Shown here: piece after piece, positions 26,623-35,899 of the stretch
Numbering within the stretch: the stretch's first letter is position 1
Layout of the letters: every line of letters starts with the position of its first letter
Source of the DNA: Rhizobium laguerreae
GTDB taxonomy: Bacteria > Pseudomonadota > Alphaproteobacteria > Rhizobiales > Rhizobiaceae
Length of the DNA: 64,000 nucleotides
Direction of reading: 5' to 3'
Assembly: GCF_002008165.1 (NCBI RefSeq)
Contig: NZ_MRDM01000009.1
Location: forward strand, 62,001-126,000
Notes under the pieces: model-generated
Told to the model about the DNA's origin: nothing
Seen by the model: the letters and a program-made list of their open reading frames with translations, nothing else
Database searches by the model: none
Position numbers and translations under genes: made by a program

Positions 26623-26942
26623 AAGAGAAGTGGCGGACGATGCCATTGGCAGCCGGCTGCTGACGGCATGGGATGGCGGCTCGCAACGAGTGACCCAATC
26701 GCGCAGATTTATTCCGATAACGCTATATTGCGTCATTGGGCTATGCGTCCTGACACAGAGGATGCCGTTGTTACATACGCCTTTATGCATCGGCTGCTAG
26801 CCGTTGAACCCGACCTCGTCGTTGTGGCGGACGCCCGCTTTTCCTGTCGTCGCATTGCTGCCGGTCGGCCTGGCGACGCATCTGCGAAAGAATATGCCCT
26901 GATGGGTCTTCGGTTTAACGAAGCCCAAACCAGTATTGCCAT
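26623..26942. other. Intergenic stretch between calB and the GGDEF gene
   Basis: These 320 bases carry short frames on both strands, but none with motifs or a ribosome binding site. No terminator-like hairpin is obvious after calB. Confidence 0.5.
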
Positions 26943-28871
26943 ATGATTGGTTCGGATGACGTATTGGAAGGTGGATCCAACGCAGTGAATGGCATCTGGA
27001 CGCAATTCGGTGGCAACCTGTCATTCGTGTGCCTGGCGATTTCGCTTTGGGCGCATTTCTCGATCCAATTTCAGAGTCGTTCGGTCACACAGGAAAAAAT
27101 CGCCTTCGGAATCATAGCCGGCGGTGCCTCCATCGGATCCATATTGCTGGCCGTCGAAGTCAATCCCGGCATCTATATCGACATGCGCTTTTCGCCGCTT
27201 GCTTTGGCAGGCATGTTTGGCGGACCGATCGCGGCCGCCTTTGCGGCATCGCTGGCGATGGTCTTCCGCTTTGCTGTCGGCGGCACGGCCATGATCGATG
27301 GCGTGATCGCAATTGCTGTCGCAACCGGGATCGGCCTGGCTGCCAATGTCTGGATCCGGAAGAGATCTGCCGAGCTCATGGACGTCGCGCTGCTGAGCCT
27401 CGCGCTCGGCGTTGCACTTATCGTATTGATGGCGGTGCTTCCCACCCTGGTGCACGCCCGCGTATTGGCCATCATCGGTCTGCCGATGACGGTATTAAAC
27501 TGCCTGGCGACGGCGCTGTGTGGTTTCGTTCTGTTGAAGACGCAGCAATGGGAGCTGGAGCGGAGCATCTTGGTGACCGCGTTTTCGCAGTCGCCCGACT
27601 ATCTCTACGTGAAGGACAGAAACAGCCGGTTCATCACCGTCAATGAAAATATGAGCCGCCTTTTTCGTTTCAGGACCACGGCGGAGATGACCGGATTGTC
27701 GGATTTCAACCTTATATCGCGGCCGCGCGCCGAAGAATTTTATTATCTCGAACAGCAGGTCATGGACACCGGGGTGCCCCTGATCGACTCCGTCGAGCGT
27801 ATCGAAGACAGATACCTGCTCGCCTCCAAGGTGCCGCTGAAGGATAGGCAGGGACGGGTGATCGGCCTTGCCGGCGTCACGCGTGACGTGACGGAGCGGA
27901 CTGCTCTGGAGCGGGAATTGCGCAAGAGCAAGAACCTGCTGTCACATGCGATGGCCGGCATGTCCGATGGCATCGCCATGTACGACAGCAAGGGTTTTCT
28001 CGTTTTTTGCAACGACCAGTATCGCGCCGCCTTTCCGCTATCCGGAGACGCCCGCGTGGTTGGCGCTCATATCAGCGACATCCTTCGCCGCGTTGCCGAA
28101 ACCGGCGAGCGCACGGGTATCCCGGACGCTGACCGCGAAGAGTGGATCAGGTCCGTCAGTGCTACGTTGCACAGCAACAAGGACGAAGAGGTTCAGCTTC
28201 ACAACGGCGACTGGCGCAGCATCCGGACAAGGCTAGCGGAAGACGGCACGGCGATGGCCGTTGTCTCGGACATCACGGCGACCAAGCAGGCGGAAATCGC
28301 GCTCAGGCTGTCGGCGGAGCAACTGAGGAATCTCGCCGAGACCGATGGGCTCACCGGCATGGTCAACCGCCGGGCCTTCGACGAAGCTTTCGCGCGCGAG
28401 ACCGCGGGCAGCGCCCGGAAAAACACGTCGTTCAGCCTTCTGATGGTCGATATAGACCGCTTCAAGGCCTATAACGACACCTATGGCCATCCCGCCGGCG
28501 ACCAATGCCTGCGTATCGTCAGCAAGTGCCTCCGCCAGTCCGTAAGCCGGCCGGCCGATATCGTCGCACGCTACGGCGGAGAGGAATTCGTGGTTCTGCT
28601 CCCCGCTACCAGTGCGAAAGGGGCAATGAACGTTGCCGAGCAATTCGCGCGTCTCCTAAGCCAGGAAAATATCGTTCATTCCGGCAGCGAATTCGGACGG
28701 GTGACGGCCAGCATCGGCATATCCTGCGCGACGGGAGCCACCCTGAGGATCGACCCGAGCCGCCTTCTGACCGAGGCCGATGCCGCGCTCTACGACGCCA
28801 AGACGCAAGGCCGCAATCGCATCCTGGCACATTCGCCTGAAGAACGGCATGCCATGAAGGACGTCGGTTAG
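26943..28871 (+). CDS. Membrane diguanylate cyclase with 5TM-LYT, two PAS and GGDEF domains
   Basis: The 642-residue inner-membrane protein should make cyclic di-GMP. Residues of about 10-195 form a 5TM receptor of the LytS-YhcK type (core MRFSPLALAGMFGGPIAAAFA). Two PAS domains follow: about 200-325, ending in the PAC-like GLAGVTRDVTERTALE, and about 328-450. The GGDEF domain (about 460-630) has the active-site RYGGEEF. A product-inhibition RxxD motif (RPAD) is exactly five residues upstream, so feedback control is likely. The start at ATG 26943 lacks a good ribosome binding site; a GTG at 26985 after AAGGTGGA is a fair alternative and keeps all domains. It is a single-gene unit between the lignin block and fdhF. 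Confidence 0.9.
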   Translation: MIGSDDVLEGGSNAVNGIWTQFGGNLSFVCLAISLWAHFSIQFQSRSVTQEKIAFGIIAGGASIGSILLAVEVNPGIYIDMRFSPLALAGMFGGPIAAAFAASLAMVFRFAVGGTAMIDGVIAIAVATGIGLAANVWIRKRSAELMDVALLSLALGVALIVLMAVLPTLVHARVLAIIGLPMTVLNCLATALCGFVLLKTQQWELERSILVTAFSQSPDYLYVKDRNSRFITVNENMSRLFRFRTTAEMTGLSDFNLISRPRAEEFYYLEQQVMDTGVPLIDSVERIEDRYLLASKVPLKDRQGRVIGLAGVTRDVTERTALERELRKSKNLLSHAMAGMSDGIAMYDSKGFLVFCNDQYRAAFPLSGDARVVGAHISDILRRVAETGERTGIPDADREEWIRSVSATLHSNKDEEVQLHNGDWRSIRTRLAEDGTAMAVVSDITATKQAEIALRLSAEQLRNLAETDGLTGMVNRRAFDEAFARETAGSARKNTSFSLLMVDIDRFKAYNDTYGHPAGDQCLRIVSKCLRQSVSRPADIVARYGGEEFVVLLPATSAKGAMNVAEQFARLLSQENIVHSGSEFGRVTASIGISCATGATLRIDPSRLLTEADAALYDAKTQGRNRILAHSPEERHAMKDVG

Positions 28872-28947
28872 ATCCTTGATAGGTTTTTCCTATCGAGCCA
28901 TCGCTCGCGCGCCCTTGATGTTTTCCACGCTTCGACAATAAGGGCGC

Positions 28948-31242
28948 ATGGACACAAAATTCATTGGTAAGAAATCGGCGGCAGCCGGCGGCTGGAGCGC
29001 TTTGAAGAGCTGCGGCAAGCAGCTGCTTCAAAGCGGCATGCCCATTTCAGGGGCGCGGACGATGCTGAAGGCGAACCAGCCCGATGGGTTCGATTGCCCG
29101 GGCTGCGCCTGGGGCGATCCGGAGCACGGATCGTCATTCGAGTTTTGCGAGAACGGCGTGAAGGCCGTTGCCTGGGAGGCAACGGAGAAGCGGGCCACGC
29201 CCGCCTTCTTCGCGGAAAAGACTGTATCGCAGCTTCGCCAGCTGACGGATTATGAACTGGAACTCAACGGGCGTCTGACGCATCCGATGCGCTACGATGC
29301 GGCGAGCGACCGTTACCTGCCGGTCGCATGGGAGGATGCTTTTGCCGAGATCGGCAGCATTCTGAGGGGTCTCGATAGCCCCAACCGGGCGGAATTCTAC
29401 ACGTCGGGCCGGGCGAGCAACGAGGCCGCCTTCCTGTACCAGCTGTTCGTGCGCGTCTACGGCACTAACAATTTTCCCGATTGCTCCAACATGTGCCACG
29501 AGGCGAGCGGAATCGCCATGCGTCAGGCGGTCGGTGTGGGCAAGGGTACCGTGCTGCTGGAGGATTTCGAAGAGGCCGACGCGATCTTCGTGATCGGACA
29601 GAACCCGGGCACCAACCATCCGAGGATGCTCGGCGACTTGCGCCGGGCGGCGATCCGCGGCGCACGCGTCGTCGTCTTCAATCCCATCCGCGAACGCGGC
29701 CTGGAGCGCTTCTCCGACCCGCAGGACAAGGTCGAGATGCTGCGCGGCGGTTCGACGGATATCGCGAGCCTCTACCTGCAGCCGCAGCTCGGCGGCGACA
29801 TGGCCGCGGTGCGCGGGATGGCGAAGGTCGTGCTGGGCGCGGAAGAAGCAGCGGTCGCCGCCGGCCTGCCCTCCGTTCTCGACCACGCATTTCTCGCCGA
29901 ACACTGTGCGGGTTTTGCAGAATACCGGGCAGCGGTCGAGGCGACGAACTGGGCAGAGATCGAGGACCAATCGGGACTGAGCCGGCAGGAGATCGAACGG
30001 GCGGCCGATGTCTATATCAACGCCGAGCGGGTCATCTGCACCTGGGCGATGGGCGTGACCCAGCATCTGCATTCCGTGGCGACGATCCGCGAGATTGCCA
30101 ACTTCATGTTCCTGCGCGGCAATATCGGCCGGCGGGGGGCCGGCCTTTGCCCGGTTCGCGGCCACTCCAACGTGCAGGGCGACCGTACGGTCGGCATCAA
30201 CGAAAAGCCATCGGACGATTTTCTCGATGCGCTGGAGAAGCATTTCCGTTTCACCGTTCCCCGCCAACATGGCCACAATGTCCTCGCCGCGATCGGAGCA
30301 ATGCTCGACGGCTCGGCTGAGGCCTTCATCGGCCTTGGCGGCAATTTCGCCCGCGCCACGCCCGACAGCGCACTCGTTGAAAAGGCTCTTCGGCGGCTGA
30401 AACTGACGGTGCATATCGCGACCAAACCCAACCATTCGCATCTCATGCCCGGCGAGACGGCCTTCATCCTGCCGTGCCTCGGGCGCACCGAGATGGATCT
30501 GAACGCGGCAGGCAACTCACAGCTCATAAGCGTCGAGGATTCGATGAGCATGGTGCATGGGTCTGCCGGCATCAATCGTCCGGCCTCGTCGCATCTCCTC
30601 TCGGAAGTCGCCATCATTGCCGGCATTGCACAAGCGACCGTCGGCTCTGCCGTGGTCGACTGGGCAGAGCTTGCAGACGACCACGACCGCATCCGCGATC
30701 ATATCGAGGCGACCATCCCAGGCTTCGAAAATTACAATACGCGCCTGCGCAAGCCGCGCGGTTTCCACCTGCGCAACACCGCCGCCCATCGGGAGTGGGA
30801 TACGCCGGCAGGCAAGGCATCGTTCTCTTCGGAGGCGCTTCCTGACGAGACGGTGCATCAGCGGGCGCGAAAAGGCGAGGAGCGTTTCGCTCTGCAGACG
30901 TTCCGGTCGCACGATCAATACAATACGACGGTCTACGGTCTCGATGACCGATACCGCGGCGTCTACGGGGAGCGGCAGGTCATCTTCATTCATCCAGCCG
31001 ACCTGGAGGCGATGAATGCCAAGGCCGGTGACCGCGTCGACGTGGTCGGTGAGCATGATGACGGTATCGAGCGTATCGCCGAGAATTTCCGCTTTGTGCC
31101 CTATGACATTCCGCGAGGAAGCATCGCGGGTTACTATCCCGAACTGAACGTGCTCGTGCCGCTTGGCAGCGCGGGCAGGGAAAGCGATACGCCCACCTCG
31201 AAATCCATCATGGTTTCCTTCCGCCGGCGAAAAACCGCGTGA
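28948..31242 (+). CDS. FdhF/YdeP-family molybdopterin oxidoreductase
   Basis: The 764-residue enzyme belongs to the FdhF/YdeP family, cytoplasmic molybdenum proteins of the formate-dehydrogenase superfamily linked in enterobacteria to acid resistance. The family N-terminal block DGFDCPGCAWGDPEHGSSFEFC includes the expected cysteines, followed by KAVAWEATEKRATPAFF, the NFPDCSNMCHEASG motif, FVIGQNPGTNHPRML, and the molybdopterin-binding C-terminal domain with VHGSAGINRP and the end PLGSAGRESDTPTSKSIMV. No signal peptide is present. The true substrate of this family is not settled, so formate oxidation should not be assumed. The stop overlaps the start of a small downstream gene by four bases. 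Confidence 0.88.
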   Translation: MDTKFIGKKSAAAGGWSALKSCGKQLLQSGMPISGARTMLKANQPDGFDCPGCAWGDPEHGSSFEFCENGVKAVAWEATEKRATPAFFAEKTVSQLRQLTDYELELNGRLTHPMRYDAASDRYLPVAWEDAFAEIGSILRGLDSPNRAEFYTSGRASNEAAFLYQLFVRVYGTNNFPDCSNMCHEASGIAMRQAVGVGKGTVLLEDFEEADAIFVIGQNPGTNHPRMLGDLRRAAIRGARVVVFNPIRERGLERFSDPQDKVEMLRGGSTDIASLYLQPQLGGDMAAVRGMAKVVLGAEEAAVAAGLPSVLDHAFLAEHCAGFAEYRAAVEATNWAEIEDQSGLSRQEIERAADVYINAERVICTWAMGVTQHLHSVATIREIANFMFLRGNIGRRGAGLCPVRGHSNVQGDRTVGINEKPSDDFLDALEKHFRFTVPRQHGHNVLAAIGAMLDGSAEAFIGLGGNFARATPDSALVEKALRRLKLTVHIATKPNHSHLMPGETAFILPCLGRTEMDLNAAGNSQLISVEDSMSMVHGSAGINRPASSHLLSEVAIIAGIAQATVGSAVVDWAELADDHDRIRDHIEATIPGFENYNTRLRKPRGFHLRNTAAHREWDTPAGKASFSSEALPDETVHQRARKGEERFALQTFRSHDQYNTTVYGLDDRYRGVYGERQVIFIHPADLEAMNAKAGDRVDVVGEHDDGIERIAENFRFVPYDIPRGSIAGYYPELNVLVPLGSAGRESDTPTSKSIMVSFRRRKTA

Positions 31243-31523
31243 GCGAAGAGGCCTCCGACGCTGATCGTTTTCTTGCCCTCGTCGCCGCGGCGCAAGGCAG
31301 GGAGATCAGGCTGACATCCATACAGGCCGGTCTCCTTGTCGCCGCGGAACTGGGGATTGCGCGTGACAGCCGCGCCTTTGCGCGCCTGCTGGGGATCGCG
31401 CATTCTCTCGTGCTCAGGGAACTCAACGTCCTGGCGGAACGCGAAGGGGTGCTGCAGATCGTGAAGCGGGATCTGAGGACAATGAGAGTGCATTACACCT
31501 TGCCGCCGCGGGGCGGGGCGTAA
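31239..31523 (+). CDS. Small winged-helix-like protein coupled to the molybdoenzyme
   Basis: The 94-residue product starts at a GTG that overlaps the stop of the FdhF-like gene (GTGA), so it is translationally coupled. The sequence IAHSLVLRELNVLAEREGVLQIVKR followed by LRTMRVHYTL reads like a helix-turn-helix plus wing, as in small MarR-like or replication-control proteins. There is no signal peptide. It could be an accessory or regulatory factor for the enzyme. I do not recognise a named family. Confidence 0.7.
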   Translation: MSEEASDADRFLALVAAAQGREIRLTSIQAGLLVAAELGIARDSRAFARLLGIAHSLVLRELNVLAEREGVLQIVKRDLRTMRVHYTLPPRGGA

Positions 31524-31575
31524 ACATCCTGCGTCAGTGTCGGGTCAACCGCCTCTTCACCGCAAGCCACGGCCA

Positions 31576-32574
31576 TTATCGATGGATCACGCGCTTCCTG
31601 GTGTCGGAGGGGTATTCTCCATATGTGGTTTTATAGACCGCGGAAAACCGGCCGAAATGAAAGAAGCCCCATTTGAGGCAGATGGCCTTCATGGTCTCCC
31701 TGCTCTCGGGATCGAGCAGATCTCGGCGCGCGGCGCGCAGCCGAAGCGTCAGCAGATAGGCCGCGGGAGAGGTTCCCCTGAATGCACGAAAACCGGTTTC
31801 GAGTGCCCGGCTGGAGACGCCGGCCGCTTCGGCCACCTTCGGCATGGTGATCGGTTGATCGATATTGGCGTGCATGAACTCGATCGCCCTGCGGACATGG
31901 CGGGGGGCGATCAGGGCGGGGCCATTCTCGAGGAAATGCGACAGCCGGTGCGGCACCAGGCGCACGACCAGATCGGCCAGCGCCTGCGTCATATGCGCCA
32001 TGGCGATCGGCGACTGCAGCAAGGGGCCATCGTCGCGCATGCCCGAGATGATCGTTTCCGTGAGATTGCTGATAAGGCGGCCTTCCGGCCTGGACAGATC
32101 CAGTTCGGGCAGCAGGTCGAGGGAGCCGCTGAACGGCATCTCGAAAGTCTGGCCGATCGTCTGGAGGATGACAGGCCAGTTGATCAGCAATTCATCGATG
32201 ACGTTCGATTGCCCGTGCATGATGACGCTGTCGGGCTCGAAATTGTTATAAAGAAGCAATTTTCCCTGTCCGGCCTCGGCGATGCGGGACCCATAGGCCA
32301 CGCCCATGCCGCCGCTGCGCGGCACGACAATCGACAGATACTCCGACGTATCGACGGTCGGCTCGATATTGAACTGAAACTCCGCCTCGTGATAACCCGT
32401 AAGCAGGACGGCTTTGTCACAGACGGAGAAATCCAGTCCCCAATGGAAGTCCTTGGCGCGGCCGACGGGCTCGGCATCAAATGCGCCAAAAGCGCCGCCC
32501 AGCGTTTCGACCATGTTGTCGAAGGACGAACCACTAAATCGAAACGAAAATGGGGCAGTGCTATTGTCTGTCAT
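31576..32574 (-). CDS. AraC-family regulator with AraC-binding-2 domain
   Basis: The 332-residue regulator has an N-terminal effector domain of the kind found with AtoR/FeaR-like AraC proteins (about 20-200, with HEAEFQFNIEPTVDTSEYLSI). The C-terminal DNA-binding domain (about 235-330) has ITMPKVAEAAGVSSRALETGFRAFRG and KWGFFHFGRFSAVYKTTYGEYPS. GGAG lies five bases before ATG 32574. Its 3' end converges on the molybdoenzyme operon, and upstream there is about 1 kb without a clear gene, so its target cannot be named from context. Confidence 0.87.
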   Translation of the reverse strand: MTDNSTAPFSFRFSGSSFDNMVETLGGAFGAFDAEPVGRAKDFHWGLDFSVCDKAVLLTGYHEAEFQFNIEPTVDTSEYLSIVVPRSGGMGVAYGSRIAEAGQGKLLLYNNFEPDSVIMHGQSNVIDELLINWPVILQTIGQTFEMPFSGSLDLLPELDLSRPEGRLISNLTETIISGMRDDGPLLQSPIAMAHMTQALADLVVRLVPHRLSHFLENGPALIAPRHVRRAIEFMHANIDQPITMPKVAEAAGVSSRALETGFRAFRGTSPAAYLLTLRLRAARRDLLDPESRETMKAICLKWGFFHFGRFSAVYKTTYGEYPSDTRKRVIHR

Positions 32575-33596
32575 GCTGCTCCCACTGTTCGATGCGGCTG
32601 CTTCGGCATGCGCTCCTCCACCGCTCGCAAGTGCCAGCGCGACGCGCGGCCGGCGCGGGTGTCGGATTGGTGCACGTGCCTCTGCCAGTCTTGCCGGTCG
32701 CCATGGGTGGTCGTCCTGCGCCGCGGCGGTTCATCAGAGCCCGCAGACGGGAATGGATGAGCGGAGCTTGGAGGTATATTAGACGATTGCTGAATAAAGT
32801 GCAGCAGCTTGCAGCGGAGTAGGTGGTTCTCTGCGTGATATCGGCATCGAGATCAGAGGCGTGCGGCAGCTGACGCAGGCCGATTTTTGGCGTTGCAGGC
32901 GTCAAAAAGTCCAACCCCCTGAACGCATTGTCGATCGTCCCATCCAGCGCAGAATTGTCGCGCAGACGACAGGAGCTGACAGAACCCGCCGGAAGAGGCA
33001 AGACGTCACGCTGCCGGTTATGGTGATAACGCGCTGAAAAAACGATTACGCTAAAGGAGTGATTTTACGCCTATATCCGCCACGCCACAGATTTACCCGC
33101 GGCGATCTTGCCGAGATGCGCATCATCTGAAGTCTATGGAGAACGCCCCATTCGAAGCCGCGCAGTCGCCTGCCGAAGGTTCTTAGTGGACCGCTTAAAG
33201 AGGGCCTTCGGCAGGCGACAGGCATGCAGGCATACGCACGGGATGGAGTGCGTATGTATGATCCCTTCCATCCTGTTGGGGGTGATGGGATGGACGGGCT
33301 TGGCTTTGGGACCGCAAACCATCATGGTCTTGGTCGGGTTTCATCTTACTGTTCCCTAGCTATGGAGCAATTGTCGGGTCTCGATATTGTCGGCCAACCG
33401 GCTTTTCGTGACGCAGTCTGGACTGATCTTGCGCAAAATGTATATGAACCAGCGCCGCCGAAGCCGCCTGTTCCGCGCAAGCAACTGCGCAAAGTGGATA
33501 GAAATCTTTAGTTTCTCATTTGGCACGAACGACGGGACGCCGGCATGATGCCGTCGGGCGCGATGCGTTCGTTCTTTGAGCTGAGCAATGATTTTC
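32575..33596. other. Gene-poor stretch with structured hairpins
   Basis: About 1 kb separates the AraC gene from the broken dehydrogenase. Several short frames exist, including one ending KPPVPRKQLRKVDRNL near 33510, but I cannot support any as a gene. The notable content is the set of overlapping inverted repeats at 33165-33273, listed separately. Confidence 0.5.
33165..33273. repeat. Cluster of three inverted repeats with a mutually exclusive pair
   Basis: Stem 1: GTCGCCTGCCGAAGG (33165-33179) with CCTTCGGCAGGCGAC (33205-33219), a perfect 15 bp stem with a 25-base loop. Stem 2: CATACGCAC (33231-33239) with GTGCGTATG (33248-33256), 9 bp with an 8-base loop. Stem 3: GGATGGA (33241-33247) with TCCATCC (33267-33273), 7 bp. 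Stem 3 uses the loop of stem 2 and encloses one of its arms, so stems 2 and 3 compete. This is consistent with a structured RNA, a mobile palindrome or an attenuator. No gene is clearly expressed from it. Confidence 0.7.
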
Positions 33597-34600
33597 TCAC
33601 CGAAGGCACAAGCGACGGATCGTTTCCAACACGCCGATGTCGACGTCGAGATTATCGGTTTCCACGACGCTTGCGGACTTCGCTCTGTTCCCGGGGATAC
33701 GGACTCCCTTGGAACACAGCCGTTCCAATTGGGCCTTGGCGCGCTCCGGAAAGTCCGAATCTACGGCCGCCGGGAATAGCGCGATCACGGTCATTCCCGC
33801 ATTCACCGGGTGCTCGCCCGAGAGAAAGTGGCTGGCATCGAGCGACCAGGCGGCCCCGGAAAGACCCGCAGCGAGCATCTCGACGATAAGGGCGATATTG
33901 CCGCCCTTATAGCCGCCGAAGGGCAGGAGAGCGCCAAGCATCGCCTTGACCGGATCGGTGGTGATGGCGCCGGTCTCGTCGATGGCCATGCCGTGAGCGA
34001 TCGGCGACTGCGCCTTTGCCGCCTCGGCAAGGGTTATGAATGCCGTAGCACTCGTCGCATGGTCGATGACGAGGGGCGGCAAGGGTTCCGGCAGGGGTGC
34101 GCCGAAAGCGAGCGGATTGGTGCAGTAGACGCGCTCCCCGCCCTCGGCGGCTGCCATCAAGGCCGGTCCGTTGGCGGCGGCGATGGATATCAACCCGTCC
34201 TGAGCGAGACGCCGGACGTAGTATCCCAATTCCCCGGCGGTATAGCTGTTTCTTTGTGTGAGGACGGATATGCCGAAGGTTTCACGCGTGTCGTGAAGTC
34301 GTCGTAAATAAGGTCAAACCCGAGCTGCGCTATGCCGCCATCCGCGTCGGCCTGGATCAGGGCCGGCAGCACATGGTCGAAGCGGGGCTTGGCGTCTCCA
34401 TTGATCCGCCCGTCGCGCAGGCTGGTGAGATAATCGACGAAATGCGGAAAACCGAGCTCAGTGCGCCCGAAGCAGGCGGCCGACAGCGTTACATCGACGA
34501 GCGCCTTCGCCATTGCCGGGCTGCCGCCGCAGGCGAGGCAGGCTCCGAGCGCCAGTTGGCGGAGCTCGTCGATCGGCATTCTCATCTTCTGCCCGGTCAT
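33597..34600 (-). pseudogene. Malate/lactate dehydrogenase family (Ldh_2/DpkA-like) gene with frameshift
   Basis: Two minus-strand frames make one protein of the malate/L-lactate/ureidoglycolate dehydrogenase superfamily, which also includes delta1-piperideine-2-carboxylate/delta1-pyrroline-2-carboxylate reductases. The N-terminal frame starts at ATG 34600 after GGAG and holds SAACFGRTELGFPHF and IQADADGGIAQLGF. It should continue as ETFGISVLTQRNSYTAGELGYYVRRLAQDGLI, but a shift near 34280-34290 moves this into the next frame. The C-terminal frame (to 33597) keeps YCTNPLAFGAPLPE, the DHATSATAF block and FGGYKGGNIALIVEMLAAGLSGA. A single base restores the whole gene. In a proline-betaine island, a pyrroline-2-carboxylate or N-methyl-imine reductase would fit, but as read it is broken. 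Confidence 0.75.
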
Positions 34601-34819
34601 CACAGCTCCAATGCGGCTCGTCCGCCCTCATAGACGGCATAAGGTGACGCCATTGACCCAGCATCTTCAAGGTCCGCGCCCGCGCGGGCCGATCGGCGAA
34701 ACCAGACGCGGGAAGAGTTTCGGCATGGTGATCCCCAGGCGTCAGGCGGCCGACCTCTCAGTTCCGGAGATGGCGATGTGCCTCGCCAACGAGACTGAAA
34801 GACGGCCGCATTTGGAGCG

Positions 34820-35899
34820 TCAAAGTGCGACCGAGAGGGTGCTGTCGCGTCGGGGAGCCACCTCCTGCGAGTTCACCATCGCGCCCGCGAGCTGGCGGAA
34901 GGTGACAAGCCCCAATGCTTCCCCCGATGGTGAAACCACCCTGGCATCGTCGTGCGCCGCCGATGCCAGGATCCGAACGGCGTCTTCAACGGTCGTACCG
35001 GATGCAATCGTCAATCCGCCTGGCACCGCACCGGAATGCAGGGGTGTCATGACGGCATCGACCTGGATGACCCGGCCTCGATTGACCTCCTTGACGAAGT
35101 TGGCGATGTAGGCGTCGGCCGGACGCAGAACGATGTCCTGGCTGGTGCCCTGCTGGATGACTTCGCCATCGCGCAGGATCGCAATCTGGTCGCCCAGCCG
35201 AAGGGCCTCGTCGAGGTCATGGGTGATGAAGACGATGGTCTTCTTGATCTCCTTCTGAATGTCGAGAAGGACCGACTGCATATCCGTGCGGATCAAAGGG
35301 TCGAGCGCCGAATAGGCCTCGTCCATCAGCAGAACCGGCGCATCGTTCGAGAGGGCTCGCGCCAGCCCGACGCGCTGCTGCATGCCGCCCGATAGCTGGT
35401 TGGGATATTTGCTCTCGAAGCCCTTCAGGCCGACCCGTTCCAGCCAACCCATGGCGACGTCGACGGCTTCCGAGCGCTCCATGCCCTGCACTTCGCGGCC
35501 GAAGATGGTATTGTCGAGAACGTTCCGGTGCGGCAGAAGCGCGAATTTCTGAAACACCATTGCCGTCTGGTGCCGGCGAAACGTCCGCAACTCGGTCTCG
35601 TTCATTTTCACGACATCGACGCCGTCGACAAGCACTTCGCCGGCGGTTGGATCGATCAGACGGTTGATGTGGCGGATGAGCGTCGATTTGCCCGAACCCG
35701 AAAGGCCCATGATCACCTGGATGCGGCCCGAGGGTATCTCGACATTGATATCTTTCAGGCCGAGCACGTGGCCGTGCTTTTCGTTGAGCTCGGTCTTCGA
35801 CAATCCCTTTTTGACCGCATCGACATGAGCGCCGGGATTGGGGCCGAAGATCTTGTAGAGGTGGCGGATCTTGATGCCGCCGAAACGTTGATCAGCCAT
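34820..35899 (-). CDS. proV: Glycine/proline betaine ABC transporter ATPase (ProV-like)
   Basis: The 359-residue ATPase energises a quaternary amine importer. The long N-terminal leader IKIRHLYKIFGPNPGAHVDAV is typical of ProV/ChoV. Walker A is GLSGSGKST, the signature is LSGGMQQRVGLARAL, and Walker B is VLLMDEAYSALDP, where EAFSALDP is usual. The C-terminus has a partial CBS-like region of about 80 residues, which in this family senses ionic strength; here it is short. ATG 35899 is the last eight bases overlapping the proW 3' end. Confidence 0.92.
   Translation of the reverse strand: MADQRFGGIKIRHLYKIFGPNPGAHVDAVKKGLSKTELNEKHGHVLGLKDINVEIPSGRIQVIMGLSGSGKSTLIRHINRLIDPTAGEVLVDGVDVVKMNETELRTFRRHQTAMVFQKFALLPHRNVLDNTIFGREVQGMERSEAVDVAMGWLERVGLKGFESKYPNQLSGGMQQRVGLARALSNDAPVLLMDEAYSALDPLIRTDMQSVLLDIQKEIKKTIVFITHDLDEALRLGDQIAILRDGEVIQQGTSQDIVLRPADAYIANFVKEVNRGRVIQVDAVMTPLHSGAVPGGLTIASGTTVEDAVRILASAAHDDARVVSPSGEALGLVTFRQLAGAMVNSQEVAPRRDSTLSVAL

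Noticed and set aside
28878..28900. GATAGG-TTTTT-CCTATC hairpin after the GGDEF gene
   Set aside because: Only 6 bp with the T run in the loop, so not a convincing terminator.
29134..30441. Minus-strand frame opposite the FdhF/YdeP-like gene
   Set aside because: Antisense to conserved molybdopterin motifs, with no own start signal or domain.
32561..33001. Minus-strand frame upstream of the AraC gene
   Set aside because: Overlaps the AraC start region, is Arg/Thr/Cys-rich without motifs, and has no ribosome binding site.
33108..33511. Short plus-strand frames over the hairpin cluster
   Set aside because: Their sequence is dictated by the inverted repeats and no start signal is present.
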